A stretch of 64,000 nucleotides of DNA from Acinetobacter modestus (GCF_014636095.1 NZ_BMDV01000005.1:124001-188000), one strand, 5' to 3'. Counted from the first letter of the stretch, positions 8,065-18,532 are shown. Notes: generated from the sequence alone by a model not told the origin. Program-made: numbers and translations.

Positions 8065-8140
8065 TGGTGGGTCGTCCGCGACTCGAACGCGGGACCAACG
8101 GATTAAAAGTCCGCTGCTCTACCAACTGAGCTAACGACCC
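8065..8140 (-). tRNA. tRNA-Lys (anticodon TTT), copy 2 of the pair
   Basis: 76 bases including an encoded CCA. The acceptor stem is GGGTCGT/ACGACCC, with D-arm AGCTCAGTTGGTAGAGC, anticodon loop CTTTTAA (TTT, lysine) and T-loop GTTCGAGTC. It is identical to the neighbouring copy, separated by 21 bases, and second in the minus-strand transcript. Confidence 0.98.
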
Positions 8141-8161
8141 ATAAGGGTTCAAAACATTAGA

Positions 8162-8237
8162 TGGTGGGTCGTCCGCGACTCGAACGCGGGACCAACGGAT
8201 TAAAAGTCCGCTGCTCTACCAACTGAGCTAACGACCC
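8162..8237 (-). tRNA. tRNA-Lys (anticodon TTT), copy 1 of the pair
   Basis: Same 76-base cloverleaf as the adjacent copy, with anticodon TTT and encoded CCA. It is the promoter-proximal gene of a two-tRNA transcript on the minus strand. Confidence 0.98.
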
Positions 8238-8357
8238 ATCTCGTTTTGATGTTGCGTATTCTAGCAACTTATTCAGCTAACACAAGAGGAAATTTAAAAA
8301 CATCTGCATGATTGTTTATAAAAAGCACGATTTCCTCTTGTTTAGCTAAAAAATAAA

Positions 8358-10199
8358 CTAGAAACGGTACTGATAGCTTTGAATGTTATCAAAGATTTCA
8401 GTATTTACATCACTATAGCTGTTTGTACCTGGTAATAAAACCAATAAACGTTCAGATGTTTTGCTCGGATTAAATGAGTCTTCTTTCAGTTTATTTTTTT
8501 GGTATTTAAATGTTCCAGTGGTTTCTACTTTGGCTTGAATGCGTAAAAATACTGGAATTGCATATGATGGTAAGCATTTTTTAAATACATTCACCATAGC
8601 GCTTAGATCAGCTTCGTTAAGCTCTGCACCATCAACCAACGTTATTGCTGCCATACCTGCACGACCATTGGTATTTGGAATCTCTACCCCGTATACCACA
8701 GCTTCCGCGATCTTTTCATATTCGCAGACCATATTTTCAACTTCAGTTGTAGAAACGTTTTCACCTTTCCAACGGAAAGTATCGCCTAAACGGTCTACAA
8801 ACTGCGCATGACGGAAGCCGATGTCACGAACCAAGTCTCCAGTATTGAAGTATGAGTCACCCTTGTTAAACACATCTTTTAAAATCACAGATTTGTTCTT
8901 CTCTGGGTCTGTATAGCCATCGAAGGGTGATCGGCTAGTGATCTTACCAACGAGTAAGCCGACTTCACCTGTTTTGACTTTTTTACAGTTGCCTTTCTTA
9001 TCGCGAACTAACTCATTCTTTTCTTTGTCGAATTCAACGATTGCATATGGGGTAGGAGAGAAGCCAACTGTATTGTCAAAGTTAAAGATATTACTAAAAC
9101 CAACATTGCCTTCACTTGATGCATAAAGTTCAAGTACTTCTTGCACGCCAAAACGTTCTTTGAACTTACCCCAAATGTTCGGACGCATACCGTTACCAAT
9201 CATTTTGGTAACACGATGAGCACGATCCTGTTCAGTTGCAGGCGCATCGATGAGGTAACGGCAAAGCTCGCCGACATAACCAATCGCTGAAGCATTAAAC
9301 TTCTGAACATCTTTCCAGAATGCGCTAGTTGAATATTTACGACGTACTGCAAGCGTTGCGCTACCTGCAATTACACCACACCAGCACACCACAACTCCCG
9401 TTGCATGGTAAAGCGGTAAGGTAACGTACATCACATCATCTTTACCGAGGTTAAGGATATGTCCATACGTACCGTAAGCTAGAGTCCAACGGCTGTGTGT
9501 GAAAATAACAGCTTTTGGTAGGCCAGTTGTACCAGAGGTATAGATATAAAATAAACCATCTTTACCCGTTACTGTACGCGTTGTAGATGGATTAAATTTT
9601 GGAAATTGATCAATTTGTTGTGCCAGATTGACATAACCCTTAGGTGCAATGCCTGCATTTTTTCGTGTTTCTAGATCAGCAAACCAGTGGAAACGATCTT
9701 GTGGCACTTTTAATTCTGGGCGAGCTTCATCAATCGCAGCACGGACTTCTTCACCTGCAATCACTGCAATTGGATTAACCAAATTAATGCTATGAGCAAG
9801 GACCTTACCGACTTGTGATGTGTTTACGAGTGCGATCGTGACACCAATTTTAGCTAAAGCAACAATCGTAGCAATCAGTTCAGGACGGTTTTCAACCATC
9901 ACTGCAATTACATCACCTTTTTTAGCACCAAGCGATAAATAGTAATGCGCAATTTGGTTAGCCCATTCATTTAGTGCTTGGTAGCTGTAACTTTGATCTT
10001 CAAATAACAGTGCGATGCCTTGAGGGTTACGCTTGACTGCTTTTTCAAAGGCAATGCCTAAACCAGCAGGTGAAGTTGGCGTTCGTATATATGCTTGTTT
10101 AAGTCCATTGAGGATATGAGGTACTTTGGTGATGAAGTTTGGAAGTCTAGTAGCAACATCACTAAGGGTAATAATATCGGTCTGCGTAGTTTGGCTCAT
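8358..10199 (-). CDS. Long-chain/very-long-chain acyl-CoA synthetase (FATP-like)
   Basis: 613 residues of the AMP-forming acyl-CoA ligase superfamily. The AMP-binding P-loop YIYTSGTTGLPKAVIFTHSR sits near residue 220, followed by LYHATG, a LYASSEGN loop, the YFNTGDLVRD hinge motif and the FRWKGENVSTTEVE segment. The last two are typical of the fatty acid transport protein/very-long-chain branch. The enzyme activates fatty acids with ATP and CoA for degradation or lipid synthesis at the inner membrane. The C-terminal catalytic lysine region TGTFKYQKNKLKEDSF is present, so it looks intact. It is monocistronic. It is not the classical FadD. Confidence 0.9.
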   Translation of the reverse strand: MSQTTQTDIITLSDVATRLPNFITKVPHILNGLKQAYIRTPTSPAGLGIAFEKAVKRNPQGIALLFEDQSYSYQALNEWANQIAHYYLSLGAKKGDVIAVMVENRPELIATIVALAKIGVTIALVNTSQVGKVLAHSINLVNPIAVIAGEEVRAAIDEARPELKVPQDRFHWFADLETRKNAGIAPKGYVNLAQQIDQFPKFNPSTTRTVTGKDGLFYIYTSGTTGLPKAVIFTHSRWTLAYGTYGHILNLGKDDVMYVTLPLYHATGVVVCWCGVIAGSATLAVRRKYSTSAFWKDVQKFNASAIGYVGELCRYLIDAPATEQDRAHRVTKMIGNGMRPNIWGKFKERFGVQEVLELYASSEGNVGFSNIFNFDNTVGFSPTPYAIVEFDKEKNELVRDKKGNCKKVKTGEVGLLVGKITSRSPFDGYTDPEKNKSVILKDVFNKGDSYFNTGDLVRDIGFRHAQFVDRLGDTFRWKGENVSTTEVENMVCEYEKIAEAVVYGVEIPNTNGRAGMAAITLVDGAELNEADLSAMVNVFKKCLPSYAIPVFLRIQAKVETTGTFKYQKNKLKEDSFNPSKTSERLLVLLPGTNSYSDVNTEIFDNIQSYQYRF

Positions 10200-10330
10200 A
10201 TCAATCCTGTTTATTTTTCGATCAGTCCAAAAATGGCTATCTGTTAGAACACAACCATTAACATCATTGTTGTTGATGCTGTTTTTACTGGTAAGTTCCT
10301 AGAGCAATCAACCTAATCTGACAAAATAAC

Positions 10331-10363
10331 AAAAAAGCCTAGTCATCGAAATGACTAGGCTTT
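10331..10363 (-). terminator. Rho-independent terminator of rne
   Basis: Minus-strand AAAGCCTAGTCAT (10363-10351), loop TTCG, ATGACTAGGCTTTTTT (10346-10331). A 13-bp stem with a T-tract just after the rne stop codon. Confidence 0.88.
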
Positions 10364-10388
10364 GCCTTATTGAGTGCAATTTAGCAAA

Positions 10389-13300
10389 TTATTCATTGCC
10401 AGTTGTGCTCTTTTTAGGTGGTCTTCCACGAGGGCGACGAGGGCGGCTAGATTTTTCCTTTTCTGCCTTCGCTGCTTCATCCTCTAGTTCTGCTTCAGTT
10501 GGCTCAGCTTTTTCAACAGCTTGAACAGTTTCAGTCGTTTCAGAAACCATTTCAGCTTCAGCTGTTTCAGTCGATGTTACTGGCTCAGAAGCTTCAACTG
10601 GTGCAGCTTCTGCTGGCGTAACATCAGTGCTGTCTAGTTCTAGTGGTTGTTGCGCTGGAGTGGAGGCTGTGGCTACTGTTTCATCTGCAACAATATTAAC
10701 GACTGTTTCTGGCACTTCTTCTTTAGATTCAGTGCTTTCAATAGGCGCAGCAGTCGTATTTGCAGCGATATGAGCTTCCTTAGCTTGTTCAGCGGCAAGT
10801 TTAGCCAAGCGACGACGTTCGCGTGGATCATTTGCAACACGAGTAGCAGGTGCTTCTGGTGGAGTTAGTGCCAGTACAGGTGCAGGTTCAACTTCGTCAG
10901 TTTGCTTTTGAGTTGGAAGTTCAGCATCACGTGTTACGGGACGTTTTTCTTCAGCAACAGTTTCAACCACTAAAGTATTTGCATATTGCTCAGCAAACTT
11001 TTGTAATGCACGATTAAATGTTGTCACTAAGCCGAATTGCTCAATCAAAATAGTACAGTCTTCACCATATACATGACGAATCAGACTACTCATCGTGTAC
11101 TGAGCTAACGTTGGAATTTGTGACGGTACAACTTTAGGCACAATGGCTTTAGGCGATGATTGCGAATCACGATGACGACGACGTGAACGTGGATCATTGC
11201 TAGCACGTTTTACAGGTGCTGGGGCAGCTTCAGTTGATGTCACTTCTTCAACTTCTGTAGCCACTTGTTCTGTTTGAACAGGTTCAAGGACTTCAGTTTG
11301 CTCTACAGCAACAGGTACTGTTTCAGTTTTTGTAACTGGATTAGCCTGTTGTTGATTTAATGCAACAATTTCACTCTGACCTTGATCAATATTTACGATC
11401 AATGCTGTGTTCATTGGTTCTGCACGAGGTGCATCAATCACATCAACTTTAATTTGTTGAGGATTCGCTACAGTTTCAGGTGTAGCAGCAGCCGTTTCAT
11501 TTAAAACACTTTGGTCACGATGACGGTTTGGTCGATTTGGACGCTGTTGGTTATTGCGATCACGACGTGGCAACGCGTTTGTATCATTACCATGTCCAGC
11601 ATCTTGATGCTGCTGTTGGTTTTGATGTTCTTGTGGTTGCTGACGTTTTTGCTGACGCTTTAACTCACGTTGTTCTTGACGTGATGGTTGCTCTTGACGA
11701 GAAGAAACTTGAACATTTTCTTCCTGCACTTGATTTTGTTGTTCATGTGCATGTGAATGATGTTCACGTTGTTCTTTATGTTTACGTTTCTTCGGATTTT
11801 GCGATTGATTTGGGCGATGAGCTTTTTCATCTTTCTCAAAGGTTTCGCGTGCTTCTTGTTTCACTGGTGATTGTGAAATATAAGCATTATTTACGGCTGG
11901 TGCTGCAGTTTCAGTGATAGCAGCAGGTGTATTCATTTGACCAAACTGACCACGGCTGACTGCACCGTTATTAATCATTTGTTCAATTGCTGCGGCAGCA
12001 TTTTGTGCAGAACGTGATTGATCAGTCGTTTGTGCTTGCTTTTGAACGAATAAGTTCTCTAACCATGCGCAAGGGCTTGCTGACTTTTGTGCAACAGCTT
12101 GTTGTGCTTGCTTAGGTTGAGCAGCTTGTTGTTGAGTTGCTTTCTTTTGCTGTGCAGCTGCATTATTTTGTGCAGGTGCTGCATGGTGATGCTCTGCTTC
12201 TTCTAAATGCCATTCAGAAGATTCATACCCCAATTCTTTTTCACTTGAACGGGTTGCTTCAGTACGTTCATAACTCGATGGAGCAAAGCCATCAGGATTG
12301 TACTGGATTTGATAATGTGGGGTTTCTAAGTGTGGGTGAGGCAATATGGTCACACGAACATTTGATGTTTGCTCAAGATATACCAGACTGTGACGCTTTT
12401 CATTTAATAAGAATGCTGCGATTTCAACTGGAACTTCAACTTGAACTTCACCTTGACGCTCGCGTAAAGCAATTTCTTCGACCTTGCGCATAATCGAAAG
12501 TGAGAGTGAACGTAAGTCACGTACCATACCTGTGCCATGACAGCGTGGGCAAACGTAGCCAGTCGCTTCTTCTAAAGAAGGGCGTAAACGTTGACGGCTC
12601 ATTTCCATGAGGCCAAAACGTGACAGTTGACCGAATTGAATACGCGCACGATCGCTCTGCGTTGCTTCACGTAATTTCGCTTCGACCATACGTTGGTTAC
12701 GGTCTTTGGTCATGTCGATAAAATCGATCACGACTAAACCACCAATATCACGTAAACGAAGTTGACGTGCGATTTCTTCAGCTGCTTCCAAGTTGGTGTT
12801 TAACGCAGTTTCTTCAACATCATGACCACGTGTTGATTTCGCCGAGTTAATATCGATTGAAACTAAAGCTTCAGTTTGGTCAATCACGATTGAACCACCA
12901 GACGGAAGTTTAACTTCACGTTCATAAGCGGTTTGGATTTGGCTTTCAATACCGAAATGAGCAAATAAAGGCTCATTCAAGGTATAAGTTTTTAACTTAT
13001 CAAGTTGGCGTGGCATGACTGCTTTTACGAAGTTATAGGCTTCGTTATAGGCTTGTTCACTATCAATCAGGATTTCTGCAACATCATCACGTAAGTAATC
13101 ACGGATCGCGCGTGTCACTACACCTGCTTCTTGGTGAACTAACATTGGTGATGGGCCAGAACCTGCTGAACCTTGGATTTGAGCCCAAAGGTCAAGTAAA
13201 TGTTGCAAATCAAGTTGTAATTCTTCTTGTGTACGACCAATACCCGCAGTACGAACAATGACGCTCATGCCACGAGGTACATTTAAAGAAGATAGAATTT

Positions 13301-13751
13301 CTTTGAGTTCTTCGCGCACAGAACCTGAAATCTGGCGGCTAATACCGCCACCTTTCGGGTTGTTTGGCATAAGTACTAAATAACGGCCTGCAAGAGAAAT
13401 AAAAGTAGAAAGCGCAGCACCTTTGTTGCCACGCTCTTCTTTTTCAACTTGAACCAATAATTCTGTGCCTTCAGTGATGAGTTCACGAATATTTGAAGTT
13501 TGACGAGGATCCGCTTTGAAATACGAGTTTGCAATTTCTCGCATAGATAAAAAGCCTTGACGCTGTGCGCCGTACTCAACGAAAACTGCTTCTAAAGAAG
13601 GTTCAACGCGAGTGACATGACCTTTATAAATATTTGATTTTTTTTGTTCACGAGTACGATTTTCTAAATCGAAATCGTAAAGACGATTACCAGTAATCAG
13701 TGCAACGCGAACTTCTTCGGCGTGGGTTGCATTAATCAACATACGTTTCAT
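10389..13751 (-). CDS. rne: Ribonuclease E
   Basis: About 1120 residues. The N-terminal catalytic half has the S1 domain ([21 protein letters not shown]), the 5' sensor/RNase H-like region, the DNase I-like [10 protein letters not shown] active-site segment with nearby VIDFIDM, and the zinc link CPRCHGTG that joins protomers. The C-terminal half is a long disordered scaffold rich in Gln, His and Arg clusters and acidic/Ala stretches, ending in an [12 protein letters not shown] basic tail. It initiates mRNA decay and rRNA/tRNA maturation and organises the degradosome. The frame extends upstream to 13814, but the [13 protein letters not shown] start at 13751 matches the family. It is divergent from rluC with a long leader. 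Confidence 0.97.
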   Translation of the reverse strand: MKRMLINATHAEEVRVALITGNRLYDFDLENRTREQKKSNIYKGHVTRVEPSLEAVFVEYGAQRQGFLSMREIANSYFKADPRQTSNIRELITEGTELLVQVEKEERGNKGAALSTFISLAGRYLVLMPNNPKGGGISRQISGSVREELKEILSSLNVPRGMSVIVRTAGIGRTQEELQLDLQHLLDLWAQIQGSAGSGPSPMLVHQEAGVVTRAIRDYLRDDVAEILIDSEQAYNEAYNFVKAVMPRQLDKLKTYTLNEPLFAHFGIESQIQTAYEREVKLPSGGSIVIDQTEALVSIDINSAKSTRGHDVEETALNTNLEAAEEIARQLRLRDIGGLVVIDFIDMTKDRNQRMVEAKLREATQSDRARIQFGQLSRFGLMEMSRQRLRPSLEEATGYVCPRCHGTGMVRDLRSLSLSIMRKVEEIALRERQGEVQVEVPVEIAAFLLNEKRHSLVYLEQTSNVRVTILPHPHLETPHYQIQYNPDGFAPSSYERTEATRSSEKELGYESSEWHLEEAEHHHAAPAQNNAAAQQKKATQQQAAQPKQAQQAVAQKSASPCAWLENLFVQKQAQTTDQSRSAQNAAAAIEQMINNGAVSRGQFGQMNTPAAITETAAPAVNNAYISQSPVKQEARETFEKDEKAHRPNQSQNPKKRKHKEQREHHSHAHEQQNQVQEENVQVSSRQEQPSRQEQRELKRQQKRQQPQEHQNQQQHQDAGHGNDTNALPRRDRNNQQRPNRPNRHRDQSVLNETAAATPETVANPQQIKVDVIDAPRAEPMNTALIVNIDQGQSEIVALNQQQANPVTKTETVPVAVEQTEVLEPVQTEQVATEVEEVTSTEAAPAPVKRASNDPRSRRRHRDSQSSPKAIVPKVVPSQIPTLAQYTMSSLIRHVYGEDCTILIEQFGLVTTFNRALQKFAEQYANTLVVETVAEEKRPVTRDAELPTQKQTDEVEPAPVLALTPPEAPATRVANDPRERRRLAKLAAEQAKEAHIAANTTAAPIESTESKEEVPETVVNIVADETVATASTPAQQPLELDSTDVTPAEAAPVEASEPVTSTETAEAEMVSETTETVQAVEKAEPTEAELEDEAAKAEKEKSSRPRRPRGRPPKKSTTGNE

Positions 13752-14140
13752 GGGTGTGACACCTAATAGTGATGCACACAAACAACCAGCCCGATACTTT
13801 TGAGCAAACATCAAATTGGCGCGATCAAGATTCAGAAGCAGCTTTGTACATGATGCTCTGAAACCACTGACTGTAAATATTCAGTTTGTGCTTTGATACG
13901 TTTATTTCGATGTCAGCAATAGTGCCTTAATCTTCAGTCTAATGATATTTCATCCATGTTTTGCATCTGTGAAATATCGTTAGACCCAGCATAATCAAAG
14001 TTCCTAGACGCTTCACTGGCGGGTGAGCGGTGCATTGGATGGTGACTTTCACTGTCATTAAGCATTGAAGTCGATCCATCTGGAAGTCTCGTGATACGGA
14101 ATGATCATCGTATCTCTGCTTAGCAGTTCCAATGCATCAA
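13752..14140 (-). promoter_or_regulatory. Long structured 5' leader of rne, possible autoregulatory element
   Basis: About 390 bases upstream of rne contain several strong pairings readable in the minus-strand RNA. One is a 15-bp arm pair at 13938-13952/13970-13984 with a single mismatch. A hairpin GATACG/CGTATC is at 14093-14098/14109-14114. A long-range 9-bp helix TGCATTGGA/TCCAATGCA (14031-14039 with 14128-14136) encloses the last part. In E. coli the 361-base rne leader is folded and lets RNase E regulate its own mRNA. A comparable leader here is inference from position and structure; the exact transcription start is not visible. Confidence 0.6.
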
Positions 14141-14541
14141 CGCTTTAGCCTGAATGCGACATCAGGGAGCAAATTGTCTGATGTGGATCAGTTTACGTTT
14201 AATAACCAACAAATTTGTTGGCAACATATTTTTTCTGAACAAACTGTATGTGCTGATGCACAATTAAACGCAACAGTTTGCCATTTTGCCGATATAATAA
14301 GCCTTCGGCGTCGGCATAATTCTTTAGGACCTATCCGAGTTATTGGTGAATATCTCGTCGATTTAAAATTTTATCTAAATAAAATTTCTGATCTGATGCT
14401 CACTTACGGTGGTATCCGTGCGCTGAATATATCAAACCTTGCGGCATCTGCCTATGGGCTAAGTTTAGGTTTCTTGTGAAATAACTTAGCTAAATGATCA
14501 ATTTTTAATCATATTTAGCAAATCTTGGATTAATCGAGCGT
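14141..14541. other. rne-rluC intergenic region, promoters expected
   Basis: Remaining 400 bases between the rne leader and rluC. A plus-strand TTGCCA...TATAAT-like stretch near 14278-14300 may belong to rluC, overlapped by a GCCGA/TCGGC hairpin. The open frame 14132-14479 here lacks a ribosome binding site and family features and is probably not a gene. Nothing else is recognised. Confidence 0.4.
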
Positions 14542-15474
14542 ATGAATTCTACACAACAATGGCAAAGTGTCACTTGGTTTGACGTGGATGAGCATCAAGA
14601 CGGGCAGCGAATAGATAATTTTTTATTTACCCGATTAAAAGGTGTACCGAAAAGTCGAATCTACCGTTTGATTCGTGAAGGACAAGTACGTGTAAACAAA
14701 AAAAGAATAAAAGCAGAAACACGTTTGAATATTGGCGATCAGATTCGTGTCGCACCAATTCGTTATGAACAAAAGGATGAAAGCGCGGCACCAGTGAGTG
14801 ATGGCGTGGCGCAAAGCCTGCTTAGTCGTGTGGTTTACGAAGATGAAGGCTTATTAGTGGTGAATAAACCGTCTGGGATTGCCGTCCATGGCGGCAGTGG
14901 TGTGGCGTATGGTTTAATCGAAGCCTTGCGTGCCGCGACAGGTAAAAAATACTTGGAACTGATCCATCGTATTGACCGCGACACTTCGGGCTTGGTCATG
15001 ATCAGTAAGAAACGTAGTACCTTAAAACTGCTTCAGGATTTACTACGCGAGCATAAAATTCAAAAAACGTATGCGGCGATTGTCAAAGGACAAGTCAGTT
15101 TGGATCGGCAATTGATTGATGCACCCTTATTGCGTTATGAACTGGCGAATGGCGAACGTCGTGTTCGTGTGACTAAAGACGGTAAGCCGAGTAAGACTGA
15201 CTGGAAAGTGGTTGAACGTTTTAAGACAGCGACTTTGGTGCATGCATCACCGCTTTCGGGACGTACCCATCAAATCCGTGTACATGGTTTAAGTATTGGC
15301 CATCCTTTAGTTGGGGATGATAAATATGGACATAACACAGACTATAAAGGCCCCGAAGCACGTCGTTTATGCCTACATGCCATGCGTTTAGACATTCCAA
15401 ACTATCCAAGCATTGAAGCGCCAATGCCAGAAGATATGCAACAAGTGATCAATGAATTGAGAAAGCAGAAATGA
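14542..15474 (+). CDS. rluC: 23S rRNA pseudouridine synthase RluC
   Basis: 310 residues. An N-terminal S4-like RNA-binding domain (IDNFLFTRLKGVPKSRIYRL to about residue 70) is followed by the RluA-family catalytic domain with HRIDRDTSG containing the catalytic aspartate (D145) and the SGRTHQIRVH motif. RluC makes pseudouridines at E. coli positions 955, 2504 and 2580 of 23S rRNA. Its placement divergent from rne is the same as in E. coli, which strengthens the RluC assignment over other RluA family members. It overlaps the next gene by an ATGA. Confidence 0.95.
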   Translation: MNSTQQWQSVTWFDVDEHQDGQRIDNFLFTRLKGVPKSRIYRLIREGQVRVNKKRIKAETRLNIGDQIRVAPIRYEQKDESAAPVSDGVAQSLLSRVVYEDEGLLVVNKPSGIAVHGGSGVAYGLIEALRAATGKKYLELIHRIDRDTSGLVMISKKRSTLKLLQDLLREHKIQKTYAAIVKGQVSLDRQLIDAPLLRYELANGERRVRVTKDGKPSKTDWKVVERFKTATLVHASPLSGRTHQIRVHGLSIGHPLVGDDKYGHNTDYKGPEARRLCLHAMRLDIPNYPSIEAPMPEDMQQVINELRKQK

Positions 15475-16145
15475 GTCAAAATATCGAACTTGTGATTTTT
15501 GACTGGGATGGCACTTTATTCGATTCGGTTGGGCAAATCGTAGCAAGTCTGCAATATGCAGCACAGCAATTTGAACAACCTTTAACGGATGACGCTGCAA
15601 AAAGTATCATTGGCTTAGGTTTGCCTGAAGTCATGCAAATCTTATTTCCGCAGGTTCCAGATTTGCAGCAAGATATTTTGCAATGCTATGCAGATCATTA
15701 TGTTGCAAATTCAAAAGGCGATGCATGGTTTAGTGGTGTGGCAGAGTTGTTGGCTGACTTAAAACAACAAGGGATCAAGCTTGCAGTTGCGACGGGTAAA
15801 AGTCGTAAAGGTTTAGATCGTGTATTAAGTCAAACTAATAGTCATCAGATTTTTGATATTACCCGTGCAGCCAGTGAAACCAAGTCTAAACCTGATCCAT
15901 TGATGTTGCAGGAGATTCTTGCTGAGTTGGGTGTAGCAGTTGAATGCGCAATTATGGTAGGGGATACCAGTTACGATTTAGAAATGGCAGAAAATCTGAA
16001 TATGCCACGTATTGGCGTAAGCTATGGGGTGCATAGTATTGAAACTTTGCAACAATACCAGCCTTTAACGATTGCTCATAATGTGCAGGATTTACATGTT
16101 TATTTGCAAAGTATATTAGAACGCGCAGCGATTACTGAAAGTTAA
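15471..16145 (+). CDS. HAD-IA family hydrolase (phosphoglycolate phosphatase-like)
   Basis: 224 residues with HAD motifs: FDWDGTLFDS (nucleophile Asp and acid/base Asp), AVATGKSRKGL (motif II Thr), Lys in ETKSKPDP, and MVGDTSYDLEMA (motif IV). The helical cap lies between motifs I and II. It probably dephosphorylates a small metabolite; the substrate is unknown. The start codon overlaps the rluC stop (ATGA), so translation is likely coupled. The rluC-HAD pair is common in gammaproteobacteria. Confidence 0.9.
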   Translation: MSQNIELVIFDWDGTLFDSVGQIVASLQYAAQQFEQPLTDDAAKSIIGLGLPEVMQILFPQVPDLQQDILQCYADHYVANSKGDAWFSGVAELLADLKQQGIKLAVATGKSRKGLDRVLSQTNSHQIFDITRAASETKSKPDPLMLQEILAELGVAVECAIMVGDTSYDLEMAENLNMPRIGVSYGVHSIETLQQYQPLTIAHNVQDLHVYLQSILERAAITES

Positions 16146-16222
16146 GCGATTCACATTATTTGCAAAGATAAGATGGTGAGAAAGCTGATTTTCTCATCAT
16201 CAATAATAACAATAGGGATAGC

Positions 16223-16921
16223 ATGAGTCGTTCTATTCGATTACTGAATTTATTACAACTACTTCGACAATATCGTTATCCAGTCACCGCACAAGTTTTG
16301 GCTGAGCGTTTGCAGATTAGTCAGCGTAGCATTTATCGTGATATAGACACTTTGCGTGAACAAGGCGTTCAAATTGATGCAGCGGCAGGATTGGGGTTTC
16401 AGCTCAAAGAAGATTTTTTGCTTCCTCCAATGACCTTGAATGAAAATGAAATTGAAGCCATGTTTTTAGCCTTATATTGGCTCAAAAGTATTCCTGACCA
16501 AGCTTTGAATGAAGCATCAATTTCAGTGTTAGCAAAATTAAATGCGGTATTACCTGAACATCGGCAAAGTTTATTAGAGCAAACCACATTAAGAGCATTT
16601 AACGTGTGGTTACCTGTCAATCAAATATTGGTTGAGCAAGTCAGAGTATCGATTCGATCTCAAATTAAAATTTTCTTTGATTATGTTGATGAACAGCAAC
16701 GTACCAGTGCGAGAACAGTTTGGCCGTTTGCACTTGGTTATTTTAATGACAAGATTGTGCTCGCTGCTTGGTGTGAATTACGCAATGATTTTCGAAATTT
16801 TCGACTTGATCGTATGCAAAATCTAAGTTTAAGCCAAGAACTCTATCCACAATTCAAACAACAACTTTTTCAACAATGGTGGACTCAGGAAGTATGCCGT
16901 TCGACTACTGACAAAAACTGA
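16223..16921 (+). CDS. YafY-like transcriptional regulator (HTH plus WYL-type domain)
   Basis: 232 residues. The N-terminal winged helix-turn-helix RYPVTAQVLAERLQISQRSIYRDIDTL is of the DeoR-like type. The C-terminal half ends in a WYL-type region (TVWPFALGYFNDKIVLAAWCELRNDFRNFRLDR). WYL proteins bind ligands and control stress or small-molecule responses. A GST gene follows 52 bases downstream on the same strand, a frequent pairing that suggests the regulator controls it. A hairpin (16172-16201) without a U-tract precedes the gene. Confidence 0.9.
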   Translation: MSRSIRLLNLLQLLRQYRYPVTAQVLAERLQISQRSIYRDIDTLREQGVQIDAAAGLGFQLKEDFLLPPMTLNENEIEAMFLALYWLKSIPDQALNEASISVLAKLNAVLPEHRQSLLEQTTLRAFNVWLPVNQILVEQVRVSIRSQIKIFFDYVDEQQRTSARTVWPFALGYFNDKIVLAAWCELRNDFRNFRLDRMQNLSLSQELYPQFKQQLFQQWWTQEVCRSTTDKN

Positions 16922-16973
16922 CAATGAGAACGATTAAATTTTAATAACACCAATAAACAAGGAAATATGAAAA

Positions 16974-17585
16974 ATGGCACTTAAATTTTATACAAATACT
17001 CAGTCTCGCGGTATGGTTGTTGATTGGTTGCTCATTGAACTGGGGGTTGCCTGTGAGCGAATAGAAGTGGCTTATCAGACAGAAATGAAGTCACCAGAAT
17101 ATTTAAAAATAAACCCTTTTGGAAAAGTTCCTGTTCTAGTCGATGGAGATATCGTGATTTATGAGCTTGGAGCAGTGTGTGCATATTTGACAGATAAGTT
17201 CGCGGATAAGGGCTTAGTACCAGCACTCAATGATCCTAAGCGAGGGTTGTACTATCGTTGGCTTATGTTTATTTCTGGACCTTGGGAAGCAGCATCGACC
17301 AACAAAATGTTGGGTGTAGAGATAAAATCTGATCAGAAAATGTTTGTTGGCTATGGTGATTATCAAGAAGCTTATCATGCCTTTATTCAGGGCTTAAATG
17401 AGGCTGATCCATATTTATGCGGGCAACAATTTACCACAGCAGATGTGATGGTTGCAGCAATGTTATTTTGGCAGTTGAAAATTGGTCAAATACAGACTCA
17501 TCCCGTAATAGAACAATATTTAGAAAATGTAAAACAGCGTGAAAGTTATCAAAAATTTGTAGCATTTTTTAGTGAACCAGCCTAA
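16974..17585 (+). CDS. Glutathione S-transferase family protein
   Basis: 203 residues with a thioredoxin-like N-terminal domain (KINPFGKVPVLVDGD with the cis-proline, and YELGAVCAYLTDKF in place of the usual ESxAI glutathione contact) and an all-helical C-terminal domain (FTTADVMVAAMLFW with the N-capping motif). It conjugates or transfers glutathione for detoxification; the substrate is unknown. It lies directly after a YafY-like regulator and probably forms a two-gene unit ending at the terminator at 17597. Confidence 0.9.
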   Translation: MALKFYTNTQSRGMVVDWLLIELGVACERIEVAYQTEMKSPEYLKINPFGKVPVLVDGDIVIYELGAVCAYLTDKFADKGLVPALNDPKRGLYYRWLMFISGPWEAASTNKMLGVEIKSDQKMFVGYGDYQEAYHAFIQGLNEADPYLCGQQFTTADVMVAAMLFWQLKIGQIQTHPVIEQYLENVKQRESYQKFVAFFSEPA

Positions 17586-17596
17586 GTAGACAAACT

Positions 17597-17622
17597 AAAA
17601 GCCGATTTAAATCGGCTTTTTT
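17597..17622. terminator. Bidirectional terminator between GST and LysR genes
   Basis: AAAAGCCGATTT (17597-17608) with AAATCGGCTTTT (17609-17620), then more T. Serves both converging genes. Confidence 0.85.
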
Positions 17623-17623
17623 C

Positions 17624-18532
17624 TTAGCTTGCATAAAGTGCTAACTGTTCTAGTTCGAAAACTTGTCTAATTTCTTCCAAAAATTGTTCCGCTGCTTGGC
17701 TTGGTGAAGTGCGATGGAAACTCATAAATACATCGAGACTCGGCAGAGGGTAGTTTAATGGGCGAACAACGATTTGATCCGTCGCAAGTGCTTGCATATA
17801 AGAAGGTAAAATCGCGCAACTCAAACCACTATGTACTGCTTGAATACATTCAGCGATCGTGTTGGTTTCGTGGACCGATTTAAATTTAATTTGATGCTGA
17901 TCTCTGTATTTCAGAATCGTTTGAGCCAATGGTTGAGAAAGTTTATGTGATAGGATGGTCAGTTCCAATCCATTCAGTCGTTCAATATTTAACTCATTAA
18001 ACTCCACTAAAGGATGCTGTTTGGGCAAGATAAAAATTAAAGGTTCTTTCAAAACCAATTGACTGGCAAAATATTCATTTTGAAAGTCTTGATTAATAAA
18101 AATAATGTCTAAATCGCCTTTTTTTAATTCTGCGATTTGATCACTTTCTTTTAAGTTTAATGTGTTGATTTGCAGTTTAGGTGTTTTGACACGTAACCTA
18201 GGGAAAATATAGGGAAAAATTCTAATTTCAGCAGAAGGTACAAATCCGATTCTTAGACATTGTACTTTTGCTGCCGCAACTTGTCGCGCCATGGTAATGG
18301 CTTTGTCCGCTTGGGTTAAGGTTAAGCGTGCTTGCTCTAAAAAAACCAGACCTTCCTCAGTCAATTCAACTTTACGTTTGGTGCGATAAAATAATTGAAC
18401 ACCAATATCATCCTCTAAATCTTTGATTTGTTGGCTTAAAGAGGGTTGGGCTGTATGCAGTTTTATCGCAGCCTTACTGAAGCTTAATTCCTCGGCAACA
18501 GTAATAAAGTAACGTAAATGGCGTAATTCCAT
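17624..18532 (-). CDS. LysR family regulator (CatM/BenM/HcaR-like)
   Basis: 302 residues. N-terminal HTH MELRHLRYFITVAEELSFSK to LFYRTKRKVELTEEG, then a type 2 periplasmic-binding effector domain (RIGFVPSAEIRIFPYIFP, DLDIIFIN, LSCAILPSYMQALA). The sequence is closest to aromatic-degradation regulators such as CatM, BenM and HcaR, though no such pathway is nearby. It is flanked upstream by a 380-base gap before the divergent MBL-fold gene, which may be a target. The effector is unknown. Confidence 0.9.
   Translation of the reverse strand: MELRHLRYFITVAEELSFSKAAIKLHTAQPSLSQQIKDLEDDIGVQLFYRTKRKVELTEEGLVFLEQARLTLTQADKAITMARQVAAAKVQCLRIGFVPSAEIRIFPYIFPRLRVKTPKLQINTLNLKESDQIAELKKGDLDIIFINQDFQNEYFASQLVLKEPLIFILPKQHPLVEFNELNIERLNGLELTILSHKLSQPLAQTILKYRDQHQIKFKSVHETNTIAECIQAVHSGLSCAILPSYMQALATDQIVVRPLNYPLPSLDVFMSFHRTSPSQAAEQFLEEIRQVFELEQLALYAS

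Noticed and set aside
14132..14479. Open frame of 115 codons in the rne-rluC gap
   Set aside because: No ribosome binding site, no family features and overlap with the structured rne leader and promoters; probably chance.
16172..16201. Terminator between HAD and YafY genes
   Set aside because: A 12-bp stem but followed by AATAATAAC rather than T.
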